Positions 27,070 through 35,231 of a stretch of DNA of 64,000 bases are shown in pieces; within the stretch, counting starts at the first letter, position 1, and each line of letters begins with the position of its first letter. The translations under genes were made by a program, and so were the position numbers. Where the stretch lies: contig NZ_JACJQU010000012.1 of assembly GCF_014696825.1 (NCBI RefSeq), forward strand, positions 62,001-126,000. Reading direction: 5' to 3'. Under the pieces are notes generated by a model. It saw only the letters and a program-made list of their open reading frames with translations. It was not told the DNA's origin and did not search any database. The stretch comes from Anabaena sphaerica FACHB-251. GTDB lineage: Bacteria > Cyanobacteriota > Cyanobacteriia > Cyanobacteriales > Nostocaceae.

Positions 27070-27615
27070 TTAATACACCGTAAAAGAATTTACAAGTTCA
27101 TCAATTGTGCGTTGCAGTTTTTTCCAACGCTTTTCTGGTACTGAAGCATTAAAGGTAAAAAGCTTACCACGACTCACCGCAACACTAGATACATTGTGTC
27201 TTTTTTGTTGATTAGGGAGTGTTACCTCATACTCTAGAAGGTAGTATGTTTTACCATCAACTTCTTTTTGAGCAACATTGGTTAATTCAGCTGAACGGCC
27301 AGAATCTACAGGAGCAAGAGCAGCTTTACCTAATTTATATCCCACTTCTGTTGGTGTTCCTAGTTCTGTCAAAGTTTTACCATCAGGAACGGGACTAATC
27401 ACCACAGAGACGTTTTCTGATACCTCAATTAAATCATGGAAGACAACATCAGGACCGTTGGCAACTTTCACCTGCAACCAACCATTAGGATATAAAAACT
27501 GATAACCATCAGCACTATCTATAAAGCTTTTGAGTCCAGCAGCACCAGCTACACTAGGGTTACTGAAGCTGATACTGAACACTAAAACCAAAATTAACGC
27601 AATTCGTTTCCACAT
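27070..27615 (-). CDS. psbP: Photosystem II protein PsbP (CyanoP)
   Basis: 181 residues. A signal sequence (about 1-25, ending VAGAA-GL) precedes the PsbP fold: FIDSADGYQFLYPNGWLQVKV, VVFHDLIEVSENVSVVISP, GTPTEVGYKLGKAAL and a final RWKKLQRTIDELVNSFTVY helix. CyanoP sits on the lumenal side of photosystem II and helps early assembly of the complex. Many cyanobacterial PsbP proteins are lipoproteins with a Cys at the cleavage site. No Cys is present here, so this one is predicted to be soluble or anchored otherwise. It is monocistronic. Confidence 0.93.
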   Translation of the reverse strand: MWKRIALILVLVFSISFSNPSVAGAAGLKSFIDSADGYQFLYPNGWLQVKVANGPDVVFHDLIEVSENVSVVISPVPDGKTLTELGTPTEVGYKLGKAALAPVDSGRSAELTNVAQKEVDGKTYYLLEYEVTLPNQQKRHNVSSVAVSRGKLFTFNASVPEKRWKKLQRTIDELVNSFTVY

Positions 27616-27750
27616 TTGACAAAATTCCTTTGGGATGGAAGCAATATTAAGACAAGGATGATTGCAAGTTTTTATTCTCCCATCAATTGGTACGCTTTAG
27701 GCTATGGAGAAGAGATTGATTATCGAGCGATCGCAATTTTGAGAAATTAT

Positions 27751-27779
27751 TCCCCCTCTTTGTAAGGGGGTCAGGGGGA
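27751..27779. repeat. Palindromic repeat
   Basis: TCCCCCTCTTTGTAAGGGGG then TCAGGGGGA, able to form a stem. A related layout occurs at 57219-57243. It sits between the lipocalin-like gene and psbP, both on the minus strand. Confidence 0.6.
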
Positions 27780-27862
27780 TCTCAATACAACATGAAACTT
27801 GACAAACATCCTCTCAAAGAAGTAGGGGATATATCTCCTGAGCTTTTTATTTTCAATGAGGT

Positions 27863-28312
27863 TTAACTGCTTACCCGTTGTTCTTGAATAAGAGTGCGTT
27901 GGTAGATTTGATGATTTTTAAACCAGTGCCAAGTCCTAGCACGATGGTTATTATCTGGACTAATTTGAATCATTTCATATAAATACATATCTGGAAATTG
28001 TTTATAACCAAACCACAAAATCACGGTTGAATCATCAACTTCCCAGGCTTTACCTTGAATACGTTCAGTGTCAAACCAAAGTTTTTTATCTTGATATGTC
28101 CCAGGAAATTGATGTTCTTCTTTTTTACCATCAGTCCAGGTATAACGATTGATTTGATAGTAAGGATACTCGCTATTTTCCGGAAATTGACAACTTAAAT
28201 GAGATTGATGAGTGTCAAGAATTTTTCCGGTTATATCAACCAGGGTATAGGTTCCCACCCAATCACCTTCATGACGGGCTAAAACAGGCATTTCCAAACG
28301 AATATTAGACAT
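27863..28312 (-). CDS. Calycin/lipocalin-like protein (DUF3598-like)
   Basis: About 149 residues from ATG 28312 (MSNIRLEMPVLARHEGDWVG); the frame to 28372 adds a stretch unlike the family. The GDWVGTYTLVD start and alternating strands (SHLSCQFPE, YYQINRYTWTDGK, FPGTYQDKKLWFDT, STVILWFGYKQFPDMYLYEM, ARTWHWFKN) fit a small beta-barrel of the calycin type. These proteins bind hydrophobic ligands or modify bilins; the role here is unknown. It is the third gene after the nitrilase and aldehyde dehydrogenase, 72 bp beyond the dehydrogenase, and may be co-transcribed. Confidence 0.65.
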   Translation of the reverse strand: MSNIRLEMPVLARHEGDWVGTYTLVDITGKILDTHQSHLSCQFPENSEYPYYQINRYTWTDGKKEEHQFPGTYQDKKLWFDTERIQGKAWEVDDSTVILWFGYKQFPDMYLYEMIQISPDNNHRARTWHWFKNHQIYQRTLIQEQRVSS

Positions 28313-28384
28313 AATTAGTAATTGAATTACTTCCTCATCTATCTTATACTCTTGAATCCTGTCACCTGTCACCTATCACCTTCC

Positions 28385-29806
28385 TTACTCTTGATCATGA
28401 AACCACCAAGGGTCTTTACTTGTGTTGGTTTTAATTAAAAAGGCTTTTTTTCTGAGAAAGCGTTTCAACCCTGCTGCACCCATGCGGGAACCTCCCAAAC
28501 CAGAAAATTTAAAAGCGTTTTTTTCGCCTTCGTGCATGATGGCTGTTAAACCGGCATCATTAATGCTAATAGCACCAACGTCTATTTGCATACCAATTTC
28601 TAATGCTAACTCTTCTGATTCAGCAAATATAGCAGCACTCAATCCATAAATAGAATCATTGGCTAAATCTATGGCTTCTTCAATAGTAGAAAAAGGCATG
28701 ATGGGCATAATCGGTCCAAAAGTTTCTTCAGTCATCACTTTCATGGAATGGTCAACTTCAGTTATAACTGTGGGACGACACCACCAACCACCACCTAATT
28801 CTTCAACTTTACCACCACAATGAATTACTGCTCCTTTGGAAACTGCATCTTGCAGATGTTCATTAATAATTGCTGCTTGGTTTTCGGAAATTATTGGACC
28901 TATTTCCCCACTTTCAACTGTGGGATAAGCGAGTTGGAGGCGATGGGCTTTAGCTACTAATTGATGATAGAATTCTGCAAAGATAGATTCAGCTACATAG
29001 ATTCTTTCAATCGATAAACATGACTGTCCAGAATTAACAACAGAACCCCATAAAATCGCTGAAGTTGCTAAATCTAAATCTGCTGATTCTAACACAATGG
29101 CTGGGTCTTTTCCACCTAATTCTAAGAAGGCAGGAATAAAATTTCTGGCTGCGGTTTCTGCAACTACACGGCCAGTTTCAACGCTACCTGTAAAGCAAAT
29201 TAAATCTACATCTTCTATTAAAGCTGCACCTGTTTGTCCTGCACCTTCGACAAAATTTAAGGCATCGCGCAATTTAGGAACTGTATTTAGTGCAGTCATC
29301 AAAGGTGCAACAAAGCGGGGTGTAATTTCACTGGGTTTGACTATCACTGCACAACCCGCTAATAAAGCCGGAATTGTGTCAATTGTAGACAACAACAGGG
29401 GAAAATTCCACGGGCTAATTACGCCTACAAGGGTGTAAGGAACAGCAGATTGTTGTAAAGCAATAAAGGGAATAGTTGTATTTTTGGCAGTTTCTTGTAA
29501 TAGCTGGGGCGCTAAATTACACCATCTATCAATGCTAGATAAAAAAGAGTCTATTTCTAACATTGAAGTTGATAATCTGCCTGTATCATTTACCAAAGCA
29601 TCTGTTAGCTGTTTGCGATCAGATAATAGGGCTTGCTTCCACTGCTGTAGTGCCTCAATTCTACCTTCAATACCCATTTCCTGCCAAGGAATTTGTCCCC
29701 TGCGGAGTCTGTGACATTGCTGAGAAAGCAACTTCGGGGGTGGGGGGATGATCACATAATCAAATTTACCTGTGCGGGGGTTACGGACTTCTATTGGTTT
29801 GGTCAT
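28385..29806 (-). CDS. NAD(P)-dependent aldehyde dehydrogenase
   Basis: 473 residues. The fold is complete: GVISPWNFPLLLSTIDTIPALLAG (proton-relay Asn), VVIKPSEITPRFVAPL in part, FTGSVETGRVVAETA, the Glu in PAFLELGGKDPAIV and the catalytic Cys in VVNSGQSCLSIERIYV. MTEETFGPIMPIMPF follows. It oxidises an aldehyde to the acid; the substrate is not known. The C-terminus lies near a lipocalin-like gene, and the start is 31 bp after the nitrilase-fold gene, so the three probably form an operon. The context suggests that amide or nitrile and aldehyde steps are linked. Confidence 0.92.
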   Translation of the reverse strand: MTKPIEVRNPRTGKFDYVIIPPPPKLLSQQCHRLRRGQIPWQEMGIEGRIEALQQWKQALLSDRKQLTDALVNDTGRLSTSMLEIDSFLSSIDRWCNLAPQLLQETAKNTTIPFIALQQSAVPYTLVGVISPWNFPLLLSTIDTIPALLAGCAVIVKPSEITPRFVAPLMTALNTVPKLRDALNFVEGAGQTGAALIEDVDLICFTGSVETGRVVAETAARNFIPAFLELGGKDPAIVLESADLDLATSAILWGSVVNSGQSCLSIERIYVAESIFAEFYHQLVAKAHRLQLAYPTVESGEIGPIISENQAAIINEHLQDAVSKGAVIHCGGKVEELGGGWWCRPTVITEVDHSMKVMTEETFGPIMPIMPFSTIEEAIDLANDSIYGLSAAIFAESEELALEIGMQIDVGAISINDAGLTAIMHEGEKNAFKFSGLGGSRMGAAGLKRFLRKKAFLIKTNTSKDPWWFHDQE

Positions 29807-29837
29807 TGGAAACAGGGAACAGGGAATTACTCATTGT

Positions 29838-30887
29838 TCAAATTATCCCTAATTTGGTGAGGCGTTCAATAGTTTCTTGTTGGGTTTGGATGAAATGTTT
29901 ACGGTCTATGTTGCCATTCAGCATGGTATTAGGGGGGTAAAAATGTGACTTGGTGTAACTTTCGGCGTAAAGTTCAAAGCGTTGACGGGAGAGTAAATTA
30001 TTTAAACCTGGTCGTTGGCGATCGCTCCTTAATCCTGCTAAATTAATCTCAGCGAATGCTGCCATACTTTCACCAGCACCTGTTTCTGCTAATACAATGC
30101 CTCGATAATCAATAATTTTAGAACCACCATCAACAGAGGCGCTAGGTATATAACTATTAACTATACCTCCTGTATTGGCTGACACGACATAAACCATATT
30201 TTCTACAGCACGGGTAATTTTAGCAGCATCTTTAGGCGTGAGATTTTTACTATAAACTTCTGATGTGGGGTGCAATAAAATTTCTGCCCCACGCATGATT
30301 AAACAACGGGCAACTTCTGGATATAAAATTTCCTCTGATGCTAAAGTTGCTAAATTACCAATTTCCGTTTTTGCAACTGGGAAAACACCCTCTAACCCGT
30401 AACATTCAAGGTATTTATCCCAGACATCATGAGGTGTGGGTGCAAACATTGAATTTAAGCGCCGATAGCGTAAAATAATTGAGCCGGAGGGGTCAATAAT
30501 AAAGCAAGTTTGAAAATATAAACCAGGAAAATTTGGTTCTAATTCATAAGCATTACCAGCTAAAAATATTTTATGTTTTTGGGCAATTTTACCAAGTGCT
30601 TCATACTCAACTCCTGCCATTTCTAAACAGGCTTTTTCTGCCCATACTTCTAGAGATTCTCCCATCGGAAAGCCTGTAAGGAAGTATTCAGGGAGAACTA
30701 TTAAACGACAGTCAGCACCTATAAAAGCTAGACTAGCAGCAATTTGTTTTTCCAAGCGTTGAATGGTATTTTGAATAATTAAACGGGCTTCAGTCGGACT
30801 TGCTTGGTTGACTGCATGACAGGTAACTTGTAATGCTAAAGCGCGGAATGAGTCGAGAGAATGAGTGTTACAATTGTTAGTTTCCAT
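29838..30887 (-). CDS. Nitrilase/carbon-nitrogen hydrolase superfamily protein, catalytic Cys not found
   Basis: 349 residues. The fold is clear: RLIVLPEYFLTGFPMG (catalytic Glu), LAGNAYELEP, ILRYRRLNSMF (region of the catalytic Lys), and a central EIGNLATLASEEILYPE then GAEILLHPTSE. In active members the strand before ...YPE carries a Cys (as in ICYE..YPE). Here the corresponding residue reads Ser, in LASEEILYPE, and no Cys falls within five residues. The next Cys (ARCL) is too far. It may be a pseudoenzyme or use Ser. The gene is the first of a probable operon with the aldehyde dehydrogenase at 28385. Confidence 0.85.
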   Translation of the reverse strand: METNNCNTHSLDSFRALALQVTCHAVNQASPTEARLIIQNTIQRLEKQIAASLAFIGADCRLIVLPEYFLTGFPMGESLEVWAEKACLEMAGVEYEALGKIAQKHKIFLAGNAYELEPNFPGLYFQTCFIIDPSGSIILRYRRLNSMFAPTPHDVWDKYLECYGLEGVFPVAKTEIGNLATLASEEILYPEVARCLIMRGAEILLHPTSEVYSKNLTPKDAAKITRAVENMVYVVSANTGGIVNSYIPSASVDGGSKIIDYRGIVLAETGAGESMAAFAEINLAGLRSDRQRPGLNNLLSRQRFELYAESYTKSHFYPPNTMLNGNIDRKHFIQTQQETIERLTKLGII

Positions 30888-31023
30888 ATACCTTTTATGT
30901 TGAGTTTATTAAAATTTGTTACAAATCTTATTCGGGAACATGATGATTTTGCAGCAAACAGCACTATTAGCATAAAATTCTCTTGTGTTTATTGACAACT
31001 TTTTTCTGATTATAACCAGCATA

Positions 31024-31992
31024 ATGAACTTAAATATACCAATTATAAAGCAACTCTCTGAGTGCAGAAACTTACTCATTGCAGGGATGGGAGGTGGCTT
31101 TGATATTTTTTGTGGCTTACCGATTTACTTTGAGTTGCGACGGTTGGGGCTAAAAGTGCATCTTGCTAATCTTAGTTTCTCTAATATTGCATTTTCAAAA
31201 TCTGCCAAACTTCAACAGACGATCCTATTAACAGAAACCTTGGTAGGTATTACATCGGAAACAGAAGAATTACCCGTTTATTTTCCTGAACTTTATTTAG
31301 CGCAGTGGTTTAAAAAAGAATTGAACGAAGCAGTTACCTTATGGTGTTTCAAAAAAACAGGTGTGTTACCTTTACTAACTAACTACAACCTACTAATTGA
31401 ACATCTCTCTATTGATGGTATTTTGTTAATTGATGGTGGAGTTGATAGTTTAGCACGGGGTGATGAAGCCAATATGGGAACTGTAACGGAAGATGCTGTT
31501 TCCATAGCAGCTGTGAGCAAACTAACTCAAGTTCCTTTGCGGTTAATCGGATGCTTGGGTATGGGTGCAGAACGAGATATTAGTCATGCCCATATTTTAG
31601 AAAATATAGCGAGTTTAGCTAATTCAGGCGGTTTTTTAGGTTCTTGTTCACTCCTGAAACAAATGCAATGTTATCAAAACTATGAAAAAGCTTTGTTATA
31701 TGTTCAGAGTCAGCCACAGCAAGAACCTAGTATTATTAACTCATCTATTATTTCCGCAGTCCAAGGGCATTTTGGAGACTATCACCTTACATATAGAACC
31801 AAAGGTAGTCAACTATGGATTTCACCCTTGATGTCGATATACTGGTTTTTTGAATTATCTACGATTGTAGAGCAACATTTGTTTTTGTCTGAACTGTTTT
31901 TAACTGAGACAGTAGCAGATGTCATCCAAGTAATGCTAAAAGTTATGCAAACCAGACCTCGACGAATAGCTGATAAAATTCCCTTAGTTTAA
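31024..31992 (+). CDS. DUF1152 domain-containing protein
   Basis: About 322 residues from ATG 31024 (MNLNIPIIKQL); thirteen upstream codons from 30985 are a hydrophobic run without a clear ribosome-binding site. Family landmarks are LLIAGMGGGFDIFCGLPIYF, ILLIDGGVDSLARGDEANMG and CLGMGAERDISHAHILENI. DUF1152 proteins have a Rossmann-like fold; the biochemical role is unknown. It diverges from the nitrilase gene with 136 bp between the starts, which would allow shared control. Confidence 0.85.
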   Translation: MNLNIPIIKQLSECRNLLIAGMGGGFDIFCGLPIYFELRRLGLKVHLANLSFSNIAFSKSAKLQQTILLTETLVGITSETEELPVYFPELYLAQWFKKELNEAVTLWCFKKTGVLPLLTNYNLLIEHLSIDGILLIDGGVDSLARGDEANMGTVTEDAVSIAAVSKLTQVPLRLIGCLGMGAERDISHAHILENIASLANSGGFLGSCSLLKQMQCYQNYEKALLYVQSQPQQEPSIINSSIISAVQGHFGDYHLTYRTKGSQLWISPLMSIYWFFELSTIVEQHLFLSELFLTETVADVIQVMLKVMQTRPRRIADKIPLV

Positions 31993-32022
31993 ATTGTATT
32001 ATTTTAAATTAAATTGTTGCCA

Positions 32023-32454
32023 TTACACTATATAAATAGGAACATTAAACCAGGGATTATTCTTGTCAGAAACTTGCAATTGAATGACTTTTAAATAATT
32101 GGGATCAGCTTCAATCCAAGTTTGATTACCTATATATGCTAATGTATGTGTACCATCTTGAGTCACAGCAATATCTCCTGGTTGGATTTTTTCATGATCT
32201 AATTCATTAATACTATTAGCTTTCATAATTACCTTGGTTTTATTTCGATATTCTGAGGCTAAAGCTTCAGCAGAAGCATCAAAAAACCAGATGGAAATTC
32301 CTTCTCTAATTAGTTGAGGGTTAAGAGAAAGTAAACCATATTTTAAATTTGCACCTACTAATCCCTGTCTCACTAAACCTGAGCAATCAATCCCCAGTTT
32401 ATTTTCCCCACCCCAAAGATAATTAGTTCCTAAAAAGCTATTCATTTCTTGCAC
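32023..32454 (-). CDS. NlpC/P60 family protein, apparent loss of start codon
   Basis: 143 residues from a GTG. The NlpC/P60 papain-like core is present: NYLWGGENKLGIDCSGLV (catalytic Cys) and GTHTLAYIG (catalytic His), with KIQPGDIAV between. Family members cut peptidoglycan peptides or act on other amides. The frame is open upstream to 32547 with sense-like sequence (YLICILIAILPGHKFEP, which would be a signal-peptide end), but no ATG, GTG or TTG lies in that part. The original start may be lost, leaving the protein without export signal. The domain itself looks intact. Confidence 0.7.
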   Translation of the reverse strand: MQEMNSFLGTNYLWGGENKLGIDCSGLVRQGLVGANLKYGLLSLNPQLIREGISIWFFDASAEALASEYRNKTKVIMKANSINELDHEKIQPGDIAVTQDGTHTLAYIGNQTWIEADPNYLKVIQLQVSDKNNPWFNVPIYIV

Positions 32455-32555
32455 GTAATATTCTCTGAGAACATTTGGTTCAAATTTATGCCCAGGTAGA
32501 ATGGCAATTAAAATACAGATTAAGTAAGTGGGCGTTAAAAATTGTCGTTATGACA

Positions 32556-32582
32556 AGGGAACAGGGAACAGGGAACGGGGAA
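32556..32582. repeat. Heptamer tandem repeat (AGGGAAC)
   Basis: Three copies of AGGGAAC then a variant. It lies just beyond the point where the NlpC/P60 reading frame breaks. Confidence 0.85.
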
Positions 32583-32608
32583 GAGGGTTTTGGTGAATTT
32601 ACTTTTTG

Positions 32609-32848
32609 TTACATACTTCGGTTTTTTCCCGCCGACTTACTTAGACAAATCAAAATATTTATAAACCGGATAATCGGATGATGCCAGAATAAAACTAATG
32701 CTCCCAATACAATCCCAGCTATTAAACATACTGTAGCTAAACGAAGAATACCATAACTAACAGGAGCTAAAAGCAAAACTACTAAAAAGAACCAAGACAA
32801 ATTCCACAGATAAAATAAATAACGGCGTTGCTTGATGGGAAATAGCAT
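32609..32848 (-). CDS. Small two-helix membrane protein, unknown
   Basis: 79 residues. A short N-terminal basic stretch (MLFPIKQRRYLFYLW) is followed by helices at about 16-35 and 39-56 and a basic tail (LSKSAGKNRSM). No family is recognised. It is divergent from the gene at 32901, 52 bp apart. The frame covers the region cleanly and the start has a plausible leader, but its reality as a gene is not certain. Confidence 0.55.
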   Translation of the reverse strand: MLFPIKQRRYLFYLWNLSWFFLVVLLLAPVSYGILRLATVCLIAGIVLGALVLFWHHPIIRFINILICLSKSAGKNRSM

Positions 32849-32900
32849 TTTTATGACTCCGTAAGGTAATATTTAAGATAGTAACTTTATGATTGTTGTT

Positions 32901-33764
32901 ATGTCTACTTCCCAAAAATTGCGGGAATTACTCGCACGTCCTGAAATTATTGTTATTCCCGGTGTCTATGACTGTCTGAGTGCGAAGTTGGTAGAACAAA
33001 CGGGTTTTGAAGTTGCTGCTACCAGTGGTTTTGGTATCGCTGCTTCTACCTTGGGTTTACCTGACTATGGTTTTCTCACTGCTACAGAAATGTTTTATAG
33101 TGTAGGACGGATAACACAATCAATTAATATACCCTTAATTGCCGATTGTGATACAGGATATGGTAATGCTTTAAATGTGATGCGGACTGTAAAAGATGCC
33201 GTACAAATTGGGTTAGCGGGGATAATTTTGGAAGACCAAGAATGGCCAAAAAAATGCGGTCATTTTGAGGGTAAGCGAGTTATTTCTATGCACGAACACG
33301 CGGGAAAAATTCGTGCTGCTGTAGAAGCAAGGGGTGATAGTGGTTTGGTAATTATAGCCAGAACTGATGCCCGCGCACCTTTGGGTTTAGAAGAAGCTAT
33401 TAAACGGGGAAAATCTTACATCAATGCAGGTGCAGATGTGTTATTTATCGAAGCACCTCAATCTGTGGCAGAATTGCAAACCATAGCTGCTGCTTTTCCT
33501 CATGTACCTTTAGTAGCTAATATTGTGGAAGGTGGAAAAACACCAGAAATGACTACAGCAGAATTACAAAAATTAGGTTTTAAAATTATCTTTTTTCCCC
33601 TGACTGCGCTGATGGCTGTAACTGAGGTGATGAGTGCTTGTTTTCGTCATCTCAAAGAACAGGGAAGTACGGCTAATTTAACAGGTTTGATGAATTTTCA
33701 AGATTTTCAAGAATTGATAGGAGTTCCCAAATATCTGCAAATTGAAAAAGAGTATATAGTTTAA
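32901..33764 (+). CDS. Isocitrate lyase/PEP mutase superfamily enzyme
   Basis: About 287 residues from ATG 32901 (MSTSQKLREL), preferred over the ATG four codons upstream. It has VIPGVYDCLSAKLVEQTGF, the metal-binding PLIADCDTGYGNA, LEDQEWPKKCGHFEGKRV with the catalytic Cys of the KKCGH loop, and IIARTDAR. The KKCGH loop marks a lyase (methylisocitrate lyase or dimethylmalate lyase group) rather than PEP mutase. It should cleave a 2-hydroxy or methyl-branched C4-C7 acid to pyruvate or succinate-type products. The exact substrate is unknown. Confidence 0.88.
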   Translation: MSTSQKLRELLARPEIIVIPGVYDCLSAKLVEQTGFEVAATSGFGIAASTLGLPDYGFLTATEMFYSVGRITQSINIPLIADCDTGYGNALNVMRTVKDAVQIGLAGIILEDQEWPKKCGHFEGKRVISMHEHAGKIRAAVEARGDSGLVIIARTDARAPLGLEEAIKRGKSYINAGADVLFIEAPQSVAELQTIAAAFPHVPLVANIVEGGKTPEMTTAELQKLGFKIIFFPLTALMAVTEVMSACFRHLKEQGSTANLTGLMNFQDFQELIGVPKYLQIEKEYIV

Positions 33765-33805
33765 TAAAGAGTGATATCAAGCCCGGTTGATAAGTTATAA
33801 TTACC

Positions 33806-33917
33806 GGCGTTGCTGAATTAGGATATGAAATTGAAAAATCAATGATTTCAAACTCTTACTCTCTGTGACTGGAGCGCCTCTGCGTGAAACAAAATCATAC
33901 TCTTAATCAGCAACGCC
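33806..33917. mobile_element. 112-bp MITE with 8-bp target-site duplication
   Basis: The ends are GGCGTTGCTGA (33806-33816) and its exact complement TCAGCAACGCC (33907-33917). Beyond 11 bp the inverted ends continue to match imperfectly for another 12 bp. TAATTACC occurs directly before (33798-33805) and directly after (33918-33925), so the element is bounded precisely. It has no coding capacity. It lies between the lyase gene and murG. Confidence 0.88.
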
Positions 33918-34072
33918 TAATTACCATATCTGTGCAGAAATGGGTAAACTCTTTTTTCACCTACTCCCTTCAAGAAAGCTCCCCTTCTGCCTTAATGATA
34001 AGTCTTTAACCGGACACGATATAACTCCTGAATTCTGCTGGATCTGAAAATATCGGCAGTTTTCACCTTTGA

Positions 34073-35146
34073 TTAACTTGTCAATATTTCCCGCACCAAA
34101 GCAGCCAACTTATCAGCACTATCAGGAGATGCGATCGCTTTTGCCTTCTCTCCCATCCTTGCCAAATCTGCTGGAGATTGCAACAATTCTAACACCTGCC
34201 TTTGCAAAATTTCCGGTGTCAACTCCGACTGTTTAAAATTTAAAGCCGCACCAACATCACTAAAAACCGCAGCATTGAAAGATTGATGATCTTCAGCCGC
34301 AAAAGGATAAGGAATCAAAATAGCTGGTGTACCACAAACCGCCAACTCTGTTAAACTGCCAGCACCAGAACGACTAATAGCTAAATTAGCCCGTCGTAAC
34401 AAAGCCGCCATATTATCGTAAAATGGTAATGCTATGTACTGGGGATGTTGCAGACTATCTGCATCTGGATCTCTATCACCTGTTAAATGTACTATATAAG
34501 CACCAGCATCAAACCAAGCTGGAGCAGAACGGCGCACTAATTGATTAACCGCCACCGCACCTTGACTACCGCCAAAAACCACAATTAAAGGAACACCATC
34601 AGGAATAGGTAAATCTAGACCATGATCAATTCCTTGATCCAAGAATTGCGATCGCACAGGAGTACCCACACAGACAGTTTTAGCACGGGGTAAATACTGG
34701 GCAGCCACATCAAAACCCACCGCTACCGCACTGCACCATGGTCCAAAAAATCGCGTTACCTTACCAGGTAAAGCATTAGATTCATGAAAAACAATCGGTA
34801 AACCCAAAGAACGAGCCGCAATCACCGCAGGCCCGGCAATATAACCCCCTGTAGTAAATAACCCCTGAAAATTTCCTTGTTTGAGAATACGTCTCACCTG
34901 CAAAATCGCACCGATGAGCTTAAACAAGATACCCACAGAGGAAAGACTCAAACCTTGCTGAAACCCTTCTACAGCGATCGTATTCAAAGGATATTGGCTA
35001 GGGACAAGCTGAGACTCAAGTCTGGTGGGGACACCAAGCCATTCAATTTCATATTCTTGTAATTTATCAGCCAGTGCGATCGCTGGAAACAAATGTCCAC
35101 CAGTCCCACTAGCAGCTATTAATAATTTTAACCGTGCGTTTGCCAT
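34073..35146 (-). CDS. murG: UDP-GlcNAc:undecaprenyl-diphospho-MurNAc-pentapeptide GlcNAc transferase MurG
   Basis: 357 residues, normal for MurG. It makes lipid II from lipid I at the inner face of the plasma membrane, the last cytoplasmic step in peptidoglycan precursor synthesis. The N-terminal G-loop is AASGTGGHLFPAIALADKL, followed by TTGGYIAGP (second G-loop) and PIVFHESNALPGKVTRFFG. The C-terminal part has VVFGGSQGAVAVNQLV and ISRSGAGSLTELAVCGTPAI, then YPFAAEDHQSFNA, which binds UDP-GlcNAc. It is monocistronic here, not in a division cluster, as is common in cyanobacteria. Confidence 0.96.
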   Translation of the reverse strand: MANARLKLLIAASGTGGHLFPAIALADKLQEYEIEWLGVPTRLESQLVPSQYPLNTIAVEGFQQGLSLSSVGILFKLIGAILQVRRILKQGNFQGLFTTGGYIAGPAVIAARSLGLPIVFHESNALPGKVTRFFGPWCSAVAVGFDVAAQYLPRAKTVCVGTPVRSQFLDQGIDHGLDLPIPDGVPLIVVFGGSQGAVAVNQLVRRSAPAWFDAGAYIVHLTGDRDPDADSLQHPQYIALPFYDNMAALLRRANLAISRSGAGSLTELAVCGTPAILIPYPFAAEDHQSFNAAVFSDVGAALNFKQSELTPEILQRQVLELLQSPADLARMGEKAKAIASPDSADKLAALVREILTS

Positions 35147-35231
35147 TGAAAGCTATACCATTTAGCGCCTAGCTTATCTAAGATAAAACAAATTCCTGAC
35201 CTTCTGTGATCAAATCAGTAAACTATTACCA

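Noticed and set aside
27751-27779. Possible CRISPR-like or transposon end in the GGGGG palindrome
   Set aside because: Only one short stem is present, without spacing or flanking duplications; it is kept as a simple palindrome.
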